DNA from: Chryseobacterium oranimense
Lineage (GTDB): Bacteria; Bacteroidota; Bacteroidia; Flavobacteriales; Weeksellaceae
NCBI RefSeq assembly: GCF_900129755.1
Contig: NZ_FQWT01000001.1
Span: forward strand, 248,001 to 312,000
DNA: 64,000 nt
Direction of reading: 5' to 3'
The position numbers were made by a program, and so were the translations under genes. Every line of letters begins with the position of its first letter. Within the stretch, counting starts at the first letter, position 1. Below are positions 34,257 through 43,273 of the stretch, piece after piece. The notes below the pieces were generated by a model. That model was not told where the DNA came from, ran no database searches, and was given only the letters and a program-made list of their open reading frames with translations.

Positions 34257-36632
34257 TTATTTCTTTCCGTAATTTTCTTTCAGTAAACGGACTTCAATGA
34301 CTTTAGCAGTCATCAATTTTTCTTCTGCGAGGAATTTTACAGTAAGATTTTCTTTATTCTTTTCTGAATCCGGTATTGGAATGACCAGATGTTGAGGTAA
34401 GGTTCCGGACTTTCCTTCCAGATTTTGAGTCATGATTTTTTTACCGTTGATCTCAATATTCAGCGTACGGTTGGTATTCGCATCAAAATAAAGCAAGTAA
34501 AGGTATGAAGCATTTTTTTCGTTATTTTTCATCTGGTAACTGAACCAGCCCTTAGCGTCACGGAAATGACGGTCTTCCATATATCCTGTGCCAGAGTCTT
34601 TGCTTTCTATAAAATGGTCTGATTCCGGCTGCTGTTCGCCCAACTGGATCTTATCTGTAGTAATCATATCCAGCTTTCTGGTTTCCGCTTCTTCTTTTGC
34701 TCTCTGCTTCAGCATATTTTCTATCCCATTTTTGTCAGCTTGCGGCCAGTACAGAATATATCTTTCTGCCTGAATACTGTAAAACGGCACAAGATTTAGT
34801 CCTTCCCCGAATTTTTCAGACGGATAAAGACCCTTAACGGCAAAGTTGAGCGGTTTATTGTTCAAAGGCGCAACATGACTGACCATCTCAGAAGGATTTC
34901 CAAGGATAACTGGAATTTCGTTTAAAGGAATCTGCGGACCATGAGCAATATGGCCGCCTCTGCTATCGTCCGCAAGAAGTCCCTGTTGGTTTTCCGTACC
35001 GTATTTTGCGGCAAGCACTACAGGACCGTATTTAAATGCATAATAATTGGAATGGTCAGGAAGTTGTTCTGCAGAAATATGCATCGGCAAGGTCATTTTC
35101 ACAACATCACCTTTTTTCCATTTTTTAGTCAGCGTAAAATAGCCATCGGAACCACGCTGTACTTTTTCCTGTTTTTCGTTGATCAGAATTTTTACTTCCG
35201 AAGGTGTGGTCCATTCGGGACATCTAAGTTTTAAATCAAATTCTGATTTTCCCGCGGCATCAAAGATCAATGTTGTTTCAGGAACTTCCGGAAAATTATT
35301 GACCTGTCGTAGCACTACTTTTTGATGTTTCCATGTCAATGTGGAAGGAATAAACAGGTTCACATATAAATCCTTCTCTGACCGGGCATAAATCATTTCC
35401 CCATATTTGGCATGGTTTTCCATTCCGGATCCTACACAGCACCAGAAGCTGGTCTGAGGCTGTGAATACACGCGATAGTGTCCGGGACGCATTGGCGTAA
35501 AGTACACGAAGCCTCCCTGATCATGATTTTCTGTGGAAAGGATATGATTGTATAGTGCTTTTTCGTAATAATCGATATAGTAAGATTCAGGCAGTGTTGC
35601 ATAAAGCTCTTTGGTCAGCTTCAGCATATTATAGGTATTGCAGGTTTCCGGACCTTCAATACTTTTGATCATGCTGCTGAAATCATTGACAGGATTAAAA
35701 TGCTCACTGACACTGTTTCCTCCAATAGCCGATGATCTTTTCTCGGTAACATTATGCCAGAAAAAATCAGCGGCATTGCTCCAGGACTCGTTATTTTCAA
35801 GATCGGCAATCCGTTTGTAACCAATGACTTTCGGAATCTGTGTATTGGCATGAAGTCCTGTAAGCTTATCTTCTCCTGATAAAAGCGGTGTAAGAATTGC
35901 CTGATGGGAAAAACGGTGAGCCAGTTTCAGATATTTCCCGTCATGAGTGATATCGTAAACATCTGCAAAAACTTCATTAAGTCCTCCATGTTCACTGCGC
36001 AACATATCCTGAATCTGCTTATCAGAAAGATCTGACACTTCATTCATCATCCAATCTGTAAGCCTTATAAGCATTGCTTTTGCTTTTTCATTTTTGGCAT
36101 ACCAATACGCATCACGCAGTCCTGAGTAAAGTTTGTGAATATTATATAAAGGTACCCATCGGTCATTCAAACCGAAGCTTGAAGCGCGTATATTTCCCTG
36201 TTTTATTTCTTTCCAGATCTTTTTTCCATCCGGAACTCCTGAAATATACCCGTCCGGAGAGGTATTCTGGCAGCGTTCCAGCTCACTGATCATATAATCA
36301 ATTCTGTGTTGTATTGCAGAATCTCCTGTAGAGGCATACATCAGGGATAATGCAGAAAGATAGTGTCCTCCTATATGACCGTCCAAGCCGGTGTTTTCCC
36401 AATTGGGGTAATTATCTGCTTTTGGTTTCAGTCCGGCTTCTTTAAGATAGGGAGCCAACAGTCTGTCCGGCTCTATTGCCATGAGATATTTCCGGTCTGC
36501 CATCATCGCTTTGTTGAAAACACTTTCTGATAACCTTACCGTTTCTAAAGGAAAATAATTAATTTTCTTCTTTACCTGGGCTGAGGTAAATGAAGCAAAA
36601 CATAATAAAATAACTGAAAGTTTTGGAGTCAT
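34257..36632 (-). CDS. GH127 beta-L-arabinofuranosidase
   Basis: This 791-residue secreted protein has a signal peptide (ending FTSAQ) and an (alpha/alpha)6 barrel followed by beta-sandwich domains. The GH127 zinc-cysteine active site is intact: Glu329 and Cys331 in EGPETCNTYN, and Cys398-Cys399 in FWCCVGSGMEN. They match Glu338, Cys340, Cys417 (nucleophile) and Cys418 of the Bifidobacterium enzyme HypBA1. The family releases beta-L-arabinofuranose, as found on plant extensins and some pectins. It is unusual as head of a xylan operon. An AraR-type operator begins 4 bp upstream of its start. Confidence 0.92.
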   Translation of the reverse strand: MTPKLSVILLCFASFTSAQVKKKINYFPLETVRLSESVFNKAMMADRKYLMAIEPDRLLAPYLKEAGLKPKADNYPNWENTGLDGHIGGHYLSALSLMYASTGDSAIQHRIDYMISELERCQNTSPDGYISGVPDGKKIWKEIKQGNIRASSFGLNDRWVPLYNIHKLYSGLRDAYWYAKNEKAKAMLIRLTDWMMNEVSDLSDKQIQDMLRSEHGGLNEVFADVYDITHDGKYLKLAHRFSHQAILTPLLSGEDKLTGLHANTQIPKVIGYKRIADLENNESWSNAADFFWHNVTEKRSSAIGGNSVSEHFNPVNDFSSMIKSIEGPETCNTYNMLKLTKELYATLPESYYIDYYEKALYNHILSTENHDQGGFVYFTPMRPGHYRVYSQPQTSFWCCVGSGMENHAKYGEMIYARSEKDLYVNLFIPSTLTWKHQKVVLRQVNNFPEVPETTLIFDAAGKSEFDLKLRCPEWTTPSEVKILINEKQEKVQRGSDGYFTLTKKWKKGDVVKMTLPMHISAEQLPDHSNYYAFKYGPVVLAAKYGTENQQGLLADDSRGGHIAHGPQIPLNEIPVILGNPSEMVSHVAPLNNKPLNFAVKGLYPSEKFGEGLNLVPFYSIQAERYILYWPQADKNGIENMLKQRAKEEAETRKLDMITTDKIQLGEQQPESDHFIESKDSGTGYMEDRHFRDAKGWFSYQMKNNEKNASYLYLLYFDANTNRTLNIEINGKKIMTQNLEGKSGTLPQHLVIPIPDSEKNKENLTVKFLAEEKLMTAKVIEVRLLKENYGKK

Positions 36633-36636
36633 GGAT

Positions 36637-36655
36637 AAATGTTAATTCAACATTT
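36637..36655. promoter_or_regulatory. Predicted AraR operator, GH127 operon
   Basis: AAATGT (36637-36642), seven bases, and ACATTT (36650-36655) form the shared dyad. It starts 4 bases upstream of the GH127 start codon, so it is probably downstream of the promoter and would act as a roadblock. Confidence 0.6.
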
Positions 36656-37078
36656 CTAAAATAATAGAAAGAATCTATATACCCAACATTTTTTGAATGC
36701 AGCCGTGCCATTTTTCTAATTAAAACCTTTTATAAAGCCCTAAAAACAGCCAAAAACACACTACCTTATCATAAAAAATAAGATAATTAATTGACAGAAA
36801 AACAAAACCTTAAAATCATGGGATTCCCTATGAAAATGAATTCAGGATATGTTTTATTCAAAATTTTAATAATATAGTAAATACCTTATCGTATTTTTAA
36901 CGTTAAGCTATTTTGAATGATTATTATTAATCTTCAAATTCTATTTTAACACAATTTTAACATTCAATTCATACATGATTAACCTGATTTCGGTAATATT
37001 TTTCATTTTCAATGACTGTTTTAGCTCCCAAAATACCCTTAGAGAATAATTTTAATGAAATAAATGATCCATATTAAA

Positions 37079-37097
37079 AAGTGTATGAAACACATTT
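37079..37097. promoter_or_regulatory. Predicted AraR operator, araR autoregulation
   Basis: AAGTGT (37079-37084), seven bases, and ACATTT (37092-37097) lie 27 bp upstream of the araR -7 element, where a bound repressor would cover the -33 region. Confidence 0.65.
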
Positions 37098-37123
37098 ATA
37101 TAAAATCTTATCCATAAAAGCTT

Positions 37124-37131
37124 TACCTTTG
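37124..37131 (+). promoter_or_regulatory. -7 promoter element of araR
   Basis: TACCTTTG matches TAnnTTTG and lies 16 bases before the start codon at 37148. No clear TTG -33 element is seen at the right distance. Confidence 0.5.
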
Positions 37132-37147
37132 TATGAAAATATAAAAG

Positions 37148-37834
37148 ATGACTGAGGATTACTCCCAATATCCCAAACACCTCGTTGCCGTTGACTGTAT
37201 CATTTTCGGTTTTGACGGCGAAAATCTAAAAATCTTACTTGTAAAAAGAAATTTTGAACCGCAGATGGGCGAATGGTCACTCATGGGTGGCTTCATTAGC
37301 AGTGACGAAACCTCTGATGAAGCAGCTAACAGAGTTTTGCATACCCTGACAGGTCTTGAAAACATCTATCTTGAACAGCTGAAATGCTATACGGAAATCA
37401 ATCGTGAGCCAACAGCCAGAATTATGTCAATCTCCTACTATGCACTGATCAATATTGAGAAAGATATTCAGATCAATGAACAATACAGCGCAGAATGGGT
37501 TGAGCTTCAGAAGGCACCAGACCTTATTTTCGATCATAATAAAATGGTAAAGGATGCTGTGGCCAGACTTAGAAGAAGAGCATCTACAGGACCTATAGGT
37601 TTTGAGCTTCTTCCCGAAAAATTCACGATGAAAGATCTACAGAATCTTTATGAAGCAATTTTTGATGAAAAATTCGATAAACGGAATTTTACCAGCAAGA
37701 TCAACAGTATGGATATCCTTGTCAACACCAATAAAAAGGATATGACCTCATCCCGAAAAGGCTCTTTCCTCTACCGCTTTGACGAAAAAAAATACAACAA
37801 AAAGATCTCACAGGGATTTATGTTTAAGATGTAA
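37148..37834 (+). CDS. araR: NUDIX-fold AraR-type repressor of arabinose and xylan genes
   Basis: This 228-residue protein has an N-terminal NUDIX domain and a C-terminal winged helix (about 150-228). It has the architecture of the Bacteroides AraR protein, a repressor of arabinose genes released by L-arabinose. The NUDIX box is degenerate: GGFISSDETSDEAANRVLHTLTG lacks the catalytic REUXEE residues (here RVLHT), so it binds a ligand rather than hydrolysing nucleotides. It faces the GH127 operon. Operators of one type (AARTGT-N7-ACAYTT) occur before itself and before four arabinose-related units. The assignment rests on domain order plus this regulon pattern. Confidence 0.85.
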   Translation: MTEDYSQYPKHLVAVDCIIFGFDGENLKILLVKRNFEPQMGEWSLMGGFISSDETSDEAANRVLHTLTGLENIYLEQLKCYTEINREPTARIMSISYYALINIEKDIQINEQYSAEWVELQKAPDLIFDHNKMVKDAVARLRRRASTGPIGFELLPEKFTMKDLQNLYEAIFDEKFDKRNFTSKINSMDILVNTNKKDMTSSRKGSFLYRFDEKKYNKKISQGFMFKM

Positions 37835-38480
37835 TACTTACAAACTGTATCATTTAAAAAAAAATTTGTAGAAAATCAACAATTTAGATTTGTAAAAAAT
37901 TCCACATACATTTATTTAAATCTCATATAAGTGATATTTTTTGTGTTCTTATAGGAAATTTCAAGGTGTGTAAACAGTTATTTCGTCTTTTTTAGCATTA
38001 TTGTAATAAAAATTTATGATAAGGTTTTTTATTTTCTCCTACCACAAAATACATTATGATTATATGGCTTACAATTCTATTTATGATATGTAATTTTTTG
38101 TTAATTTTTAATAAAGTATTGATTTATATTTAATATTATGTTTATTTTTATACAAAATTAATAACCATATTTAACAAAACTTAAATTTTAACAAACTCCA
38201 TACTTACATATGCAGGAACCCAGAAAAAGAGAAGAAAAAGATTTTCAATCAGAAACTGAATAAAATGGTTCCATTGTTCTACCGAAACCAGTGCCGAAGA
38301 ATTAGATACAGAAAGCCGGGAGACAAGCAGATAGTCGGTTTAATAGAATATGACAGCAGTCCTTATTCAAACCCTACGTCAATAAATTAAGAAATTTTAC
38401 TATTTGCCTCATACTCCTGTGTGGGCTAGGGAATTGAGATGTTAATGGCTAAAAAATACCCAATCTTAAATATTTAAATT
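37835..38480. other. Long non-coding gap before the GH5 gene
   Basis: These 646 bp have two parts. The first (to about 38200) is very AT-rich. The second is less AT-rich and contains a 41-codon open frame (38265-38390) with no recognisable product, plus a 17-codon one at 38209. No clear TAnnTTTG element or AraR operator is seen. It could be a regulated leader or the remains of an older gene. Confidence 0.4.
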
Positions 38481-40199
38481 ATGAGAACAAACAAAATGTG
38501 GCTACTTCTGGCCTCTCTTCTGTTAATCATCCTTTCAAGCTGCTCCCGGATGGAAGAAAAATTCTTACAAGAAGAATCTGAACAAAACCTAAGTGCCAGC
38601 GCAAGAGCATTGGCAGCAACACCAATGTTGCATGTTGGAGGCAGATACCTTAAAGATCCCTGCGACAATAATGTTGTCTTACATGGTGTTGCCATAACTC
38701 CCAGCCCCTGGTTTAACGGCTGTCAGTATGGTGCTAATTCCGGCTACTGTACTTGGGATAATTACAATGTACAGGGTGCTCTGAACTACAATAAAGCTGT
38801 CATGAACAAACTCAGCAGCGCTTCCGATGGCTGGTATCTCAATTACATCCGCCTTCATATTGATCCGTATTGGACCAATGATCCCGGACCGGCTATCCCT
38901 GAGAACGATATCTCAAGATTCAATTATAACCGCCTAGTTACCTATACAGATCAGGTGATAATCCCACTGATCAACCATGCCCGAAGCCTGGGAATGTATG
39001 TCATCCTGCGTCCACCAGGGGTATGCCCAAATCGTATTGCTGTGAACGATGCCTATCATAGCTATCTTAAAACCGTATGGACCTTTTTGTCGCAACATCC
39101 GAGCCTAAAGAACGCTGACAATGTGATGTTCGAATTAGCCAACGAACCTGTTGAGATTCTGGGAACAAACGGCACATGGGGATCAACGGGGAACGAGCAC
39201 TTTGCTGCACTTAAAAACTTCTTCCAGCCGTTGGTTAACATTATTCGCAACAATGGAGCCAATAATGTCTGCTGGATACCGGGTACCGGGTGGCAATCCC
39301 ATTACCAGGGCTATGTCAATAATCAGATCACCGGTGGTAATATTGGCTATGCTGTTCATATTTATCCCGGTTACTGGGGTGGTCTCAGCAACTATCAATC
39401 CTTTCAAAATGCATGGAATATCAATGTTAAACCAATTGCAGATATAGCACCAATCGCCATTACTGAAACTGACTGGGCACCTCAGGGATATGGTACCTTC
39501 GGCATCGGTACAACAGGTACGGCAGGCGGAAGCGGATTTGGTGCCAATTTAAAATACATCGTGGATCAGTCAGGCAATGTAAGCTGGAATGTTCTTGCCC
39601 CTGATAATCTCCTCCACAAAGGCGATCCTAATGCAGGAACAGCCTACAACAACGATTGGGAAGCCTGTGCTGCACCAGTTAAACAGTGGTTCCAGCAATA
39701 TGCATCCTCCAATTATCCTGTTGGAAACTGTAATACTAACAACAGCCTGGTCAACAATGGTATTTACGAAATCGAGTTTCAGACTGATGCCAATAAAGTA
39801 CTTGATTTAAAATCCGGAGAAGATACCAACGGCGCAGTGTTAAGACCATGGACAAGGAATGGCGCTTCTGCACAGCGGTGGGTTGCCATTGACGCAGGTA
39901 ATGGCTACTGGCGTTTTGTATCCAAAGCGAGTGCGTCTAATCGCTGCATTGATCTGGCTAGTAACAGCAATACACTGGGAACTTCAATCCGTCTTTGGCA
40001 GAACTATAGTAATGATGCACAGGCCTGGCAGGTAGTCGCTGTTTCCAATGGTTATTACAAAATACTATCCAAGGTGGATCCTACCCGTGGCTGGGATATC
40101 CCCAACTGTACTATGGATGGCAATTCAAACTTACACCTTTGGGATTATTACGGTACTTCATGTCAATTGTTCAAGTTCAAATATATTGGGATGAACTAG
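38481..40199 (+). CDS. GH5 glycanase lipoprotein with ricin-type (CBM13-like) domain
   Basis: This 572-residue protein starts with a lipoprotein signal (lipobox LSSC, Cys21), so it is probably anchored at the outer membrane or cell surface. A GH5 barrel spans about 55-410, with acid/base Glu in MFELANEPVEI and nucleophile Glu in IAITETDWAP. The C-terminal 145 residues are a ricin-type beta-trefoil with repeated QxW-like motifs (AQRWVAID, AQAWQVVA). GH5 covers endoglucanases, mannanases and xylanases; the subfamily cannot be fixed here, though cellulase-like is likely. It stands alone on the plus strand, with no AraR site. Confidence 0.85.
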   Translation: MRTNKMWLLLASLLLIILSSCSRMEEKFLQEESEQNLSASARALAATPMLHVGGRYLKDPCDNNVVLHGVAITPSPWFNGCQYGANSGYCTWDNYNVQGALNYNKAVMNKLSSASDGWYLNYIRLHIDPYWTNDPGPAIPENDISRFNYNRLVTYTDQVIIPLINHARSLGMYVILRPPGVCPNRIAVNDAYHSYLKTVWTFLSQHPSLKNADNVMFELANEPVEILGTNGTWGSTGNEHFAALKNFFQPLVNIIRNNGANNVCWIPGTGWQSHYQGYVNNQITGGNIGYAVHIYPGYWGGLSNYQSFQNAWNINVKPIADIAPIAITETDWAPQGYGTFGIGTTGTAGGSGFGANLKYIVDQSGNVSWNVLAPDNLLHKGDPNAGTAYNNDWEACAAPVKQWFQQYASSNYPVGNCNTNNSLVNNGIYEIEFQTDANKVLDLKSGEDTNGAVLRPWTRNGASAQRWVAIDAGNGYWRFVSKASASNRCIDLASNSNTLGTSIRLWQNYSNDAQAWQVVAVSNGYYKILSKVDPTRGWDIPNCTMDGNSNLHLWDYYGTSCQLFKFKYIGMN

Positions 40200-40220
40200 A
40201 TACCAGAAGATATAATAAAA

Positions 40221-40252
40221 AAACAGGATGCTTAAAAAGCATCCTGTTTTTT
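40221..40252. terminator. Bidirectional terminator between GH5 and SSS genes
   Basis: AAACAGGATGCTT (40221-40233) and AAGCATCCTGTTT (40237-40249) form a perfect 13-bp stem with a 3-base loop. T runs follow on the plus strand (to 40252) and on the minus strand (complement of 40214-40223). It lies between convergent genes. Confidence 0.9.
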
Positions 40253-40357
40253 ATTGATGTGAAAGCTAATTTTATTTCACAAGTTAATAGTAATTTTTTT
40301 GAAGATTGACAAGTGAAACGAATCCACTATTGACTATTCACTTTTAGCATATATTAT

Positions 40358-42085
40358 CTACCAAAACCTCACATACAAGGCAGTCAGTAAAAGCAGTGTC
40401 ATCACAATCAAAACTAAAGTTCTGTTGTCCACTTTAAACATGGTCACATCAATGGCAAAGGCTTTAGGGTTTACTTTAGGACCTGCAAGACTGATCAGGA
40501 TCATTACAACTATCGTGATAAAAAATGACCATCCCATATTGATCAGGAAAGGAATTTCGGTAATGGTATGCACTACTCCGTTCTCAAGCTTTTCATAAGT
40601 GAATGCGGTATACAACCACGTCTCTTTTCCGAAAATTTCTACAGCAAAACTGTTAAAGAAGATCGCCAGGACAAAACCTAAAATAACTCCTACCAAAGCT
40701 GCTGTACCTGTTGTCCTTTTCCAGAACATTCCCAGAAGGAACATCGCAAAAACTCCAGGACTGATAAAGCCTGTATATTTCTGGATGAATGTGAAACCTC
40801 CTTCACCACCAATTCCTAAAACGTCTGTCCAGGTAAAAGCCAATGCAACCATCATCGCAATAATAATGACCCAACGGCCTGTTCTCACCATCTGGATTTC
40901 GGTGGCATCTGTTTTAAGGTATTTTTTATAGATATCCAGCGTAAAAATAGTTGAAATACTGTTCACTTTTCCTGCCAGTGAAGCCACAATCGCTGCCGTC
41001 AAAGCGGCAATTGCCAATCCTTTAAGTCCTACGGGTAAGAATCCTAATATCGCAGAGTAGGCACCGTCTTTCACCCCGTTGAATCCTGGAAGGTGTCCTT
41101 TCGAGTACAATACATAAGCAGCGATTCCCGGAAGCATTACGATCACAGGCATGAATAGCTTCAGAAATCCTGCAAATAAAATTCCTGTTCTTGCCGTCTT
41201 CAGATCTGCCCCTAAAGCTCTCTGGGTGATGTACTGATTACAGCCCCAATAATTCAGGTTAACAATCCATTGACCTGCAAAATACATGGCCAGACCTGGT
41301 AACACGACATACTTCTGTACATCAAGGTTTTGAGGCATTGCCAAAGTAGTGGTAGTAGTTGTTGGTTTTTGTAGAATCAGCTTAAAGTGCTGGGGAGCCT
41401 CATTGATCAGGGTATTAAATCCTGCTAAAGCATTTCCTACAGCCGCTCCGTTGATTCTCTGGTCCACAATCTGCAAAGCCATATACACCGTTGCAAAACC
41501 GCCGATAATAAGCACTGCTACCTGTATAACGTCTGTATATCCTATCACTTTCATCCCTCCAAGACCGATCAGAAGAGCCATAAGCAAAAGACCGATCATA
41601 ATGCCGTGAAGATGTTCTCCTCCCAATAAAGTATCGATGGCAAGAGCACCCAGATAAAGAATGGAGGTAAGATTCACAATAACATACAGAAACAGCCAGA
41701 ATACGGCCATGATGAGTGAAACAGATTTGTTATACCTTCTTTCCAGAAACTGGGGCATGGTATAGATCTTATTTTTAAGATAGATTGGAATAAACCAGAC
41801 CGCAATAATGATCAGCGCAAGAGCAGCGATCCATTCGTAAGCGGCAACAGCGATTCCTACAAAGAAACCTTCGCCACTCATTCCGATAAACTGTTCAGCG
41901 GAAATATTGGAAGCGATTAAGCTGGCTCCGATAGCCCACCAGGTCAAAGACCCTTCGGCAAGGAAATAATCCTTACTTCCTGTGGATTCAGATTTTTTCT
42001 TTTTATAGATCCATAATCCGTAGGAAGCTACCACTACAAAATAGATCAGGAATATGATAATATCAATAGTTGCTAATTTTCCCAT
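40358..42085 (-). CDS. SSS-family Na+/sugar symporter
   Basis: This 575-residue protein has about fourteen membrane helices and the sodium:solute symporter pattern (SGLT fold). SNISAEQFIGMSGEGF lies in the first helices, followed by YLERRYNKSV-type sequence (FLERRYNKS) and NLNYWGCNQYITQRALG. It is the last gene of the araB-araD-araA-epimerase operon, 3 bp after the epimerase, so it most likely imports L-arabinose across the inner membrane. Galactose or another aldose is an alternative. Confidence 0.9.
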   Translation of the reverse strand: MGKLATIDIIIFLIYFVVVASYGLWIYKKKKSESTGSKDYFLAEGSLTWWAIGASLIASNISAEQFIGMSGEGFFVGIAVAAYEWIAALALIIIAVWFIPIYLKNKIYTMPQFLERRYNKSVSLIMAVFWLFLYVIVNLTSILYLGALAIDTLLGGEHLHGIMIGLLLMALLIGLGGMKVIGYTDVIQVAVLIIGGFATVYMALQIVDQRINGAAVGNALAGFNTLINEAPQHFKLILQKPTTTTTTLAMPQNLDVQKYVVLPGLAMYFAGQWIVNLNYWGCNQYITQRALGADLKTARTGILFAGFLKLFMPVIVMLPGIAAYVLYSKGHLPGFNGVKDGAYSAILGFLPVGLKGLAIAALTAAIVASLAGKVNSISTIFTLDIYKKYLKTDATEIQMVRTGRWVIIIAMMVALAFTWTDVLGIGGEGGFTFIQKYTGFISPGVFAMFLLGMFWKRTTGTAALVGVILGFVLAIFFNSFAVEIFGKETWLYTAFTYEKLENGVVHTITEIPFLINMGWSFFITIVVMILISLAGPKVNPKAFAIDVTMFKVDNRTLVLIVMTLLLLTALYVRFW

Positions 42086-42088
42086 AGT

Positions 42089-43246
42089 TTACTTTTTTAC
42101 GGAGAATTTATAGATGGTTTTCGAGTGGTATTTCTGTCCGGGCTTCAATTCTGTAGAAGGAAAAGAAGGCTGGTTCGGTGAATCAGGGAAATGCTGGGTC
42201 TCTAAGCAGAATCCTGTTCTGAATTCATTTTTACCGCCAGTTTTGGTATCAAATTTTCCGTCAAGAAAATTTCCGGAATAAAACTGCACACCAGGCTCAT
42301 CAGTGAAAACTTCCATCAGTCTTCCTGTTCCCTGATGATAAACTTTGGCGATGCTTCTTAATCCTTTTCCATTCAGAATCCAGTTATGGTCATATCCTTT
42401 TCCTTTTTTCAACTGATCGTCGTCTGCACCGATATCTTTACCGATGGGTTTTGACACCGTGAAATCAAAGGGAGTTCCTTTTACTGCTTTCTGCTTACCA
42501 GTAGGAATCAATGTTTCATTTACCGGAAGAAAATGATCTGCATTAATTTGTAGTTCATGATCGGTAATCGTTTTAGTGAAATTTCCTGACAGGTTAAAAT
42601 AAGAATGTTGGGTAAGATTTACCACTGTTGGTTTATCGGATTCTGCTTCATAGGAGATTTCCAAAGCATTGTCGTCTGTAAGGGTATAGAAAACGGTTGT
42701 TGTCAGTTTTCCCGGATATCCTTCTTCACCGTCTGCGCTGGTATAGGATAACTTCAATGTCGGAAATTTTGCATTTTGTACTGCCTCAATATTCCAGAAT
42801 CTGGTATGAAATCCTTCTTTTCCTCCGTGAAGGCTGTTGGGACCGTCATTTTTATCAATTTCGTATGCTTTTCCCTCCAGTGTGAATTTGGCATTAGCAA
42901 TCCTATTGCCGTATCTTCCGATCAAAGCACCGAAATAATAAGGGTTGCCATCGAAATATCCTTCAGGTTTTGTAAAGCCGAGTACTACATCTTTGTATTT
43001 CCCGTTTCTGTCCGGAGCAGTTAAAGAAGTGATAATTCCTCCGAAGTTGATGACCTCAACTTTCATCCCGTTTTTATTGGTCAGCGTGTATTTTTTAATA
43101 GAATCGCCTTTTGGCGTAACTCCATAGTCTGAAGTGTGAACATTCTCCATTTTTCCTGAAATATCCTGTTTATTATTTTCTTTTTTACAGCCGAAAATAA
43201 TTAAAAATAATAAAATAAAAATGCCGTTATATGTTGTTTTTTTCAT
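42089..43246 (-). CDS. Aldose 1-epimerase (mutarotase), lipoprotein
   Basis: This 385-residue protein has a lipoprotein signal ending FGC at Cys20, followed by Lys-Lys. A galactose-mutarotase beta-sandwich follows, with the active-site His in NSLHGGKEGFHTRFW, the catalytic His in LTQHSYFNLSG and the Glu in FRTGFCLETQHFPDS. It interconverts alpha and beta anomers of sugars such as arabinose, galactose or xylose in the periplasm, which would speed uptake by the SSS symporter encoded next to it. It lies 27 bp after araA. GalM-type proteins are usually cytoplasmic in enterobacteria; the lipid anchor is common in Bacteroidetes. Confidence 0.9.
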   Translation of the reverse strand: MKKTTYNGIFILLFLIIFGCKKENNKQDISGKMENVHTSDYGVTPKGDSIKKYTLTNKNGMKVEVINFGGIITSLTAPDRNGKYKDVVLGFTKPEGYFDGNPYYFGALIGRYGNRIANAKFTLEGKAYEIDKNDGPNSLHGGKEGFHTRFWNIEAVQNAKFPTLKLSYTSADGEEGYPGKLTTTVFYTLTDDNALEISYEAESDKPTVVNLTQHSYFNLSGNFTKTITDHELQINADHFLPVNETLIPTGKQKAVKGTPFDFTVSKPIGKDIGADDDQLKKGKGYDHNWILNGKGLRSIAKVYHQGTGRLMEVFTDEPGVQFYSGNFLDGKFDTKTGGKNEFRTGFCLETQHFPDSPNQPSFPSTELKPGQKYHSKTIYKFSVKK

Positions 43247-43273
43247 AATTATTTACATATTTTTTAAAATTAA

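Larger units (their letters stand above)
36633..37147. other. Divergent control region between GH127 operon and araR
   Basis: These 515 bp separate two divergent units. They hold an AraR-type operator at each end (36637-36655 and 37079-37097) and the araR -7 element. The central part (about 36720-37060) is AT-rich and holds nothing I can name. Confidence 0.6.

Noticed and set aside
38265..38390. 41-codon open frame upstream of the GH5 gene
   Set aside because: No recognisable product, no start-site signal and too short to support; noted only as content of the gap.
43247..43273. TTTACAT-containing AT-rich stretch upstream of the aldose epimerase as a sixth AraR site
   Set aside because: Only one half resembles the operator; the AAGTGT half with the 7-base spacer is missing, and the gene is internal to the araB operon.
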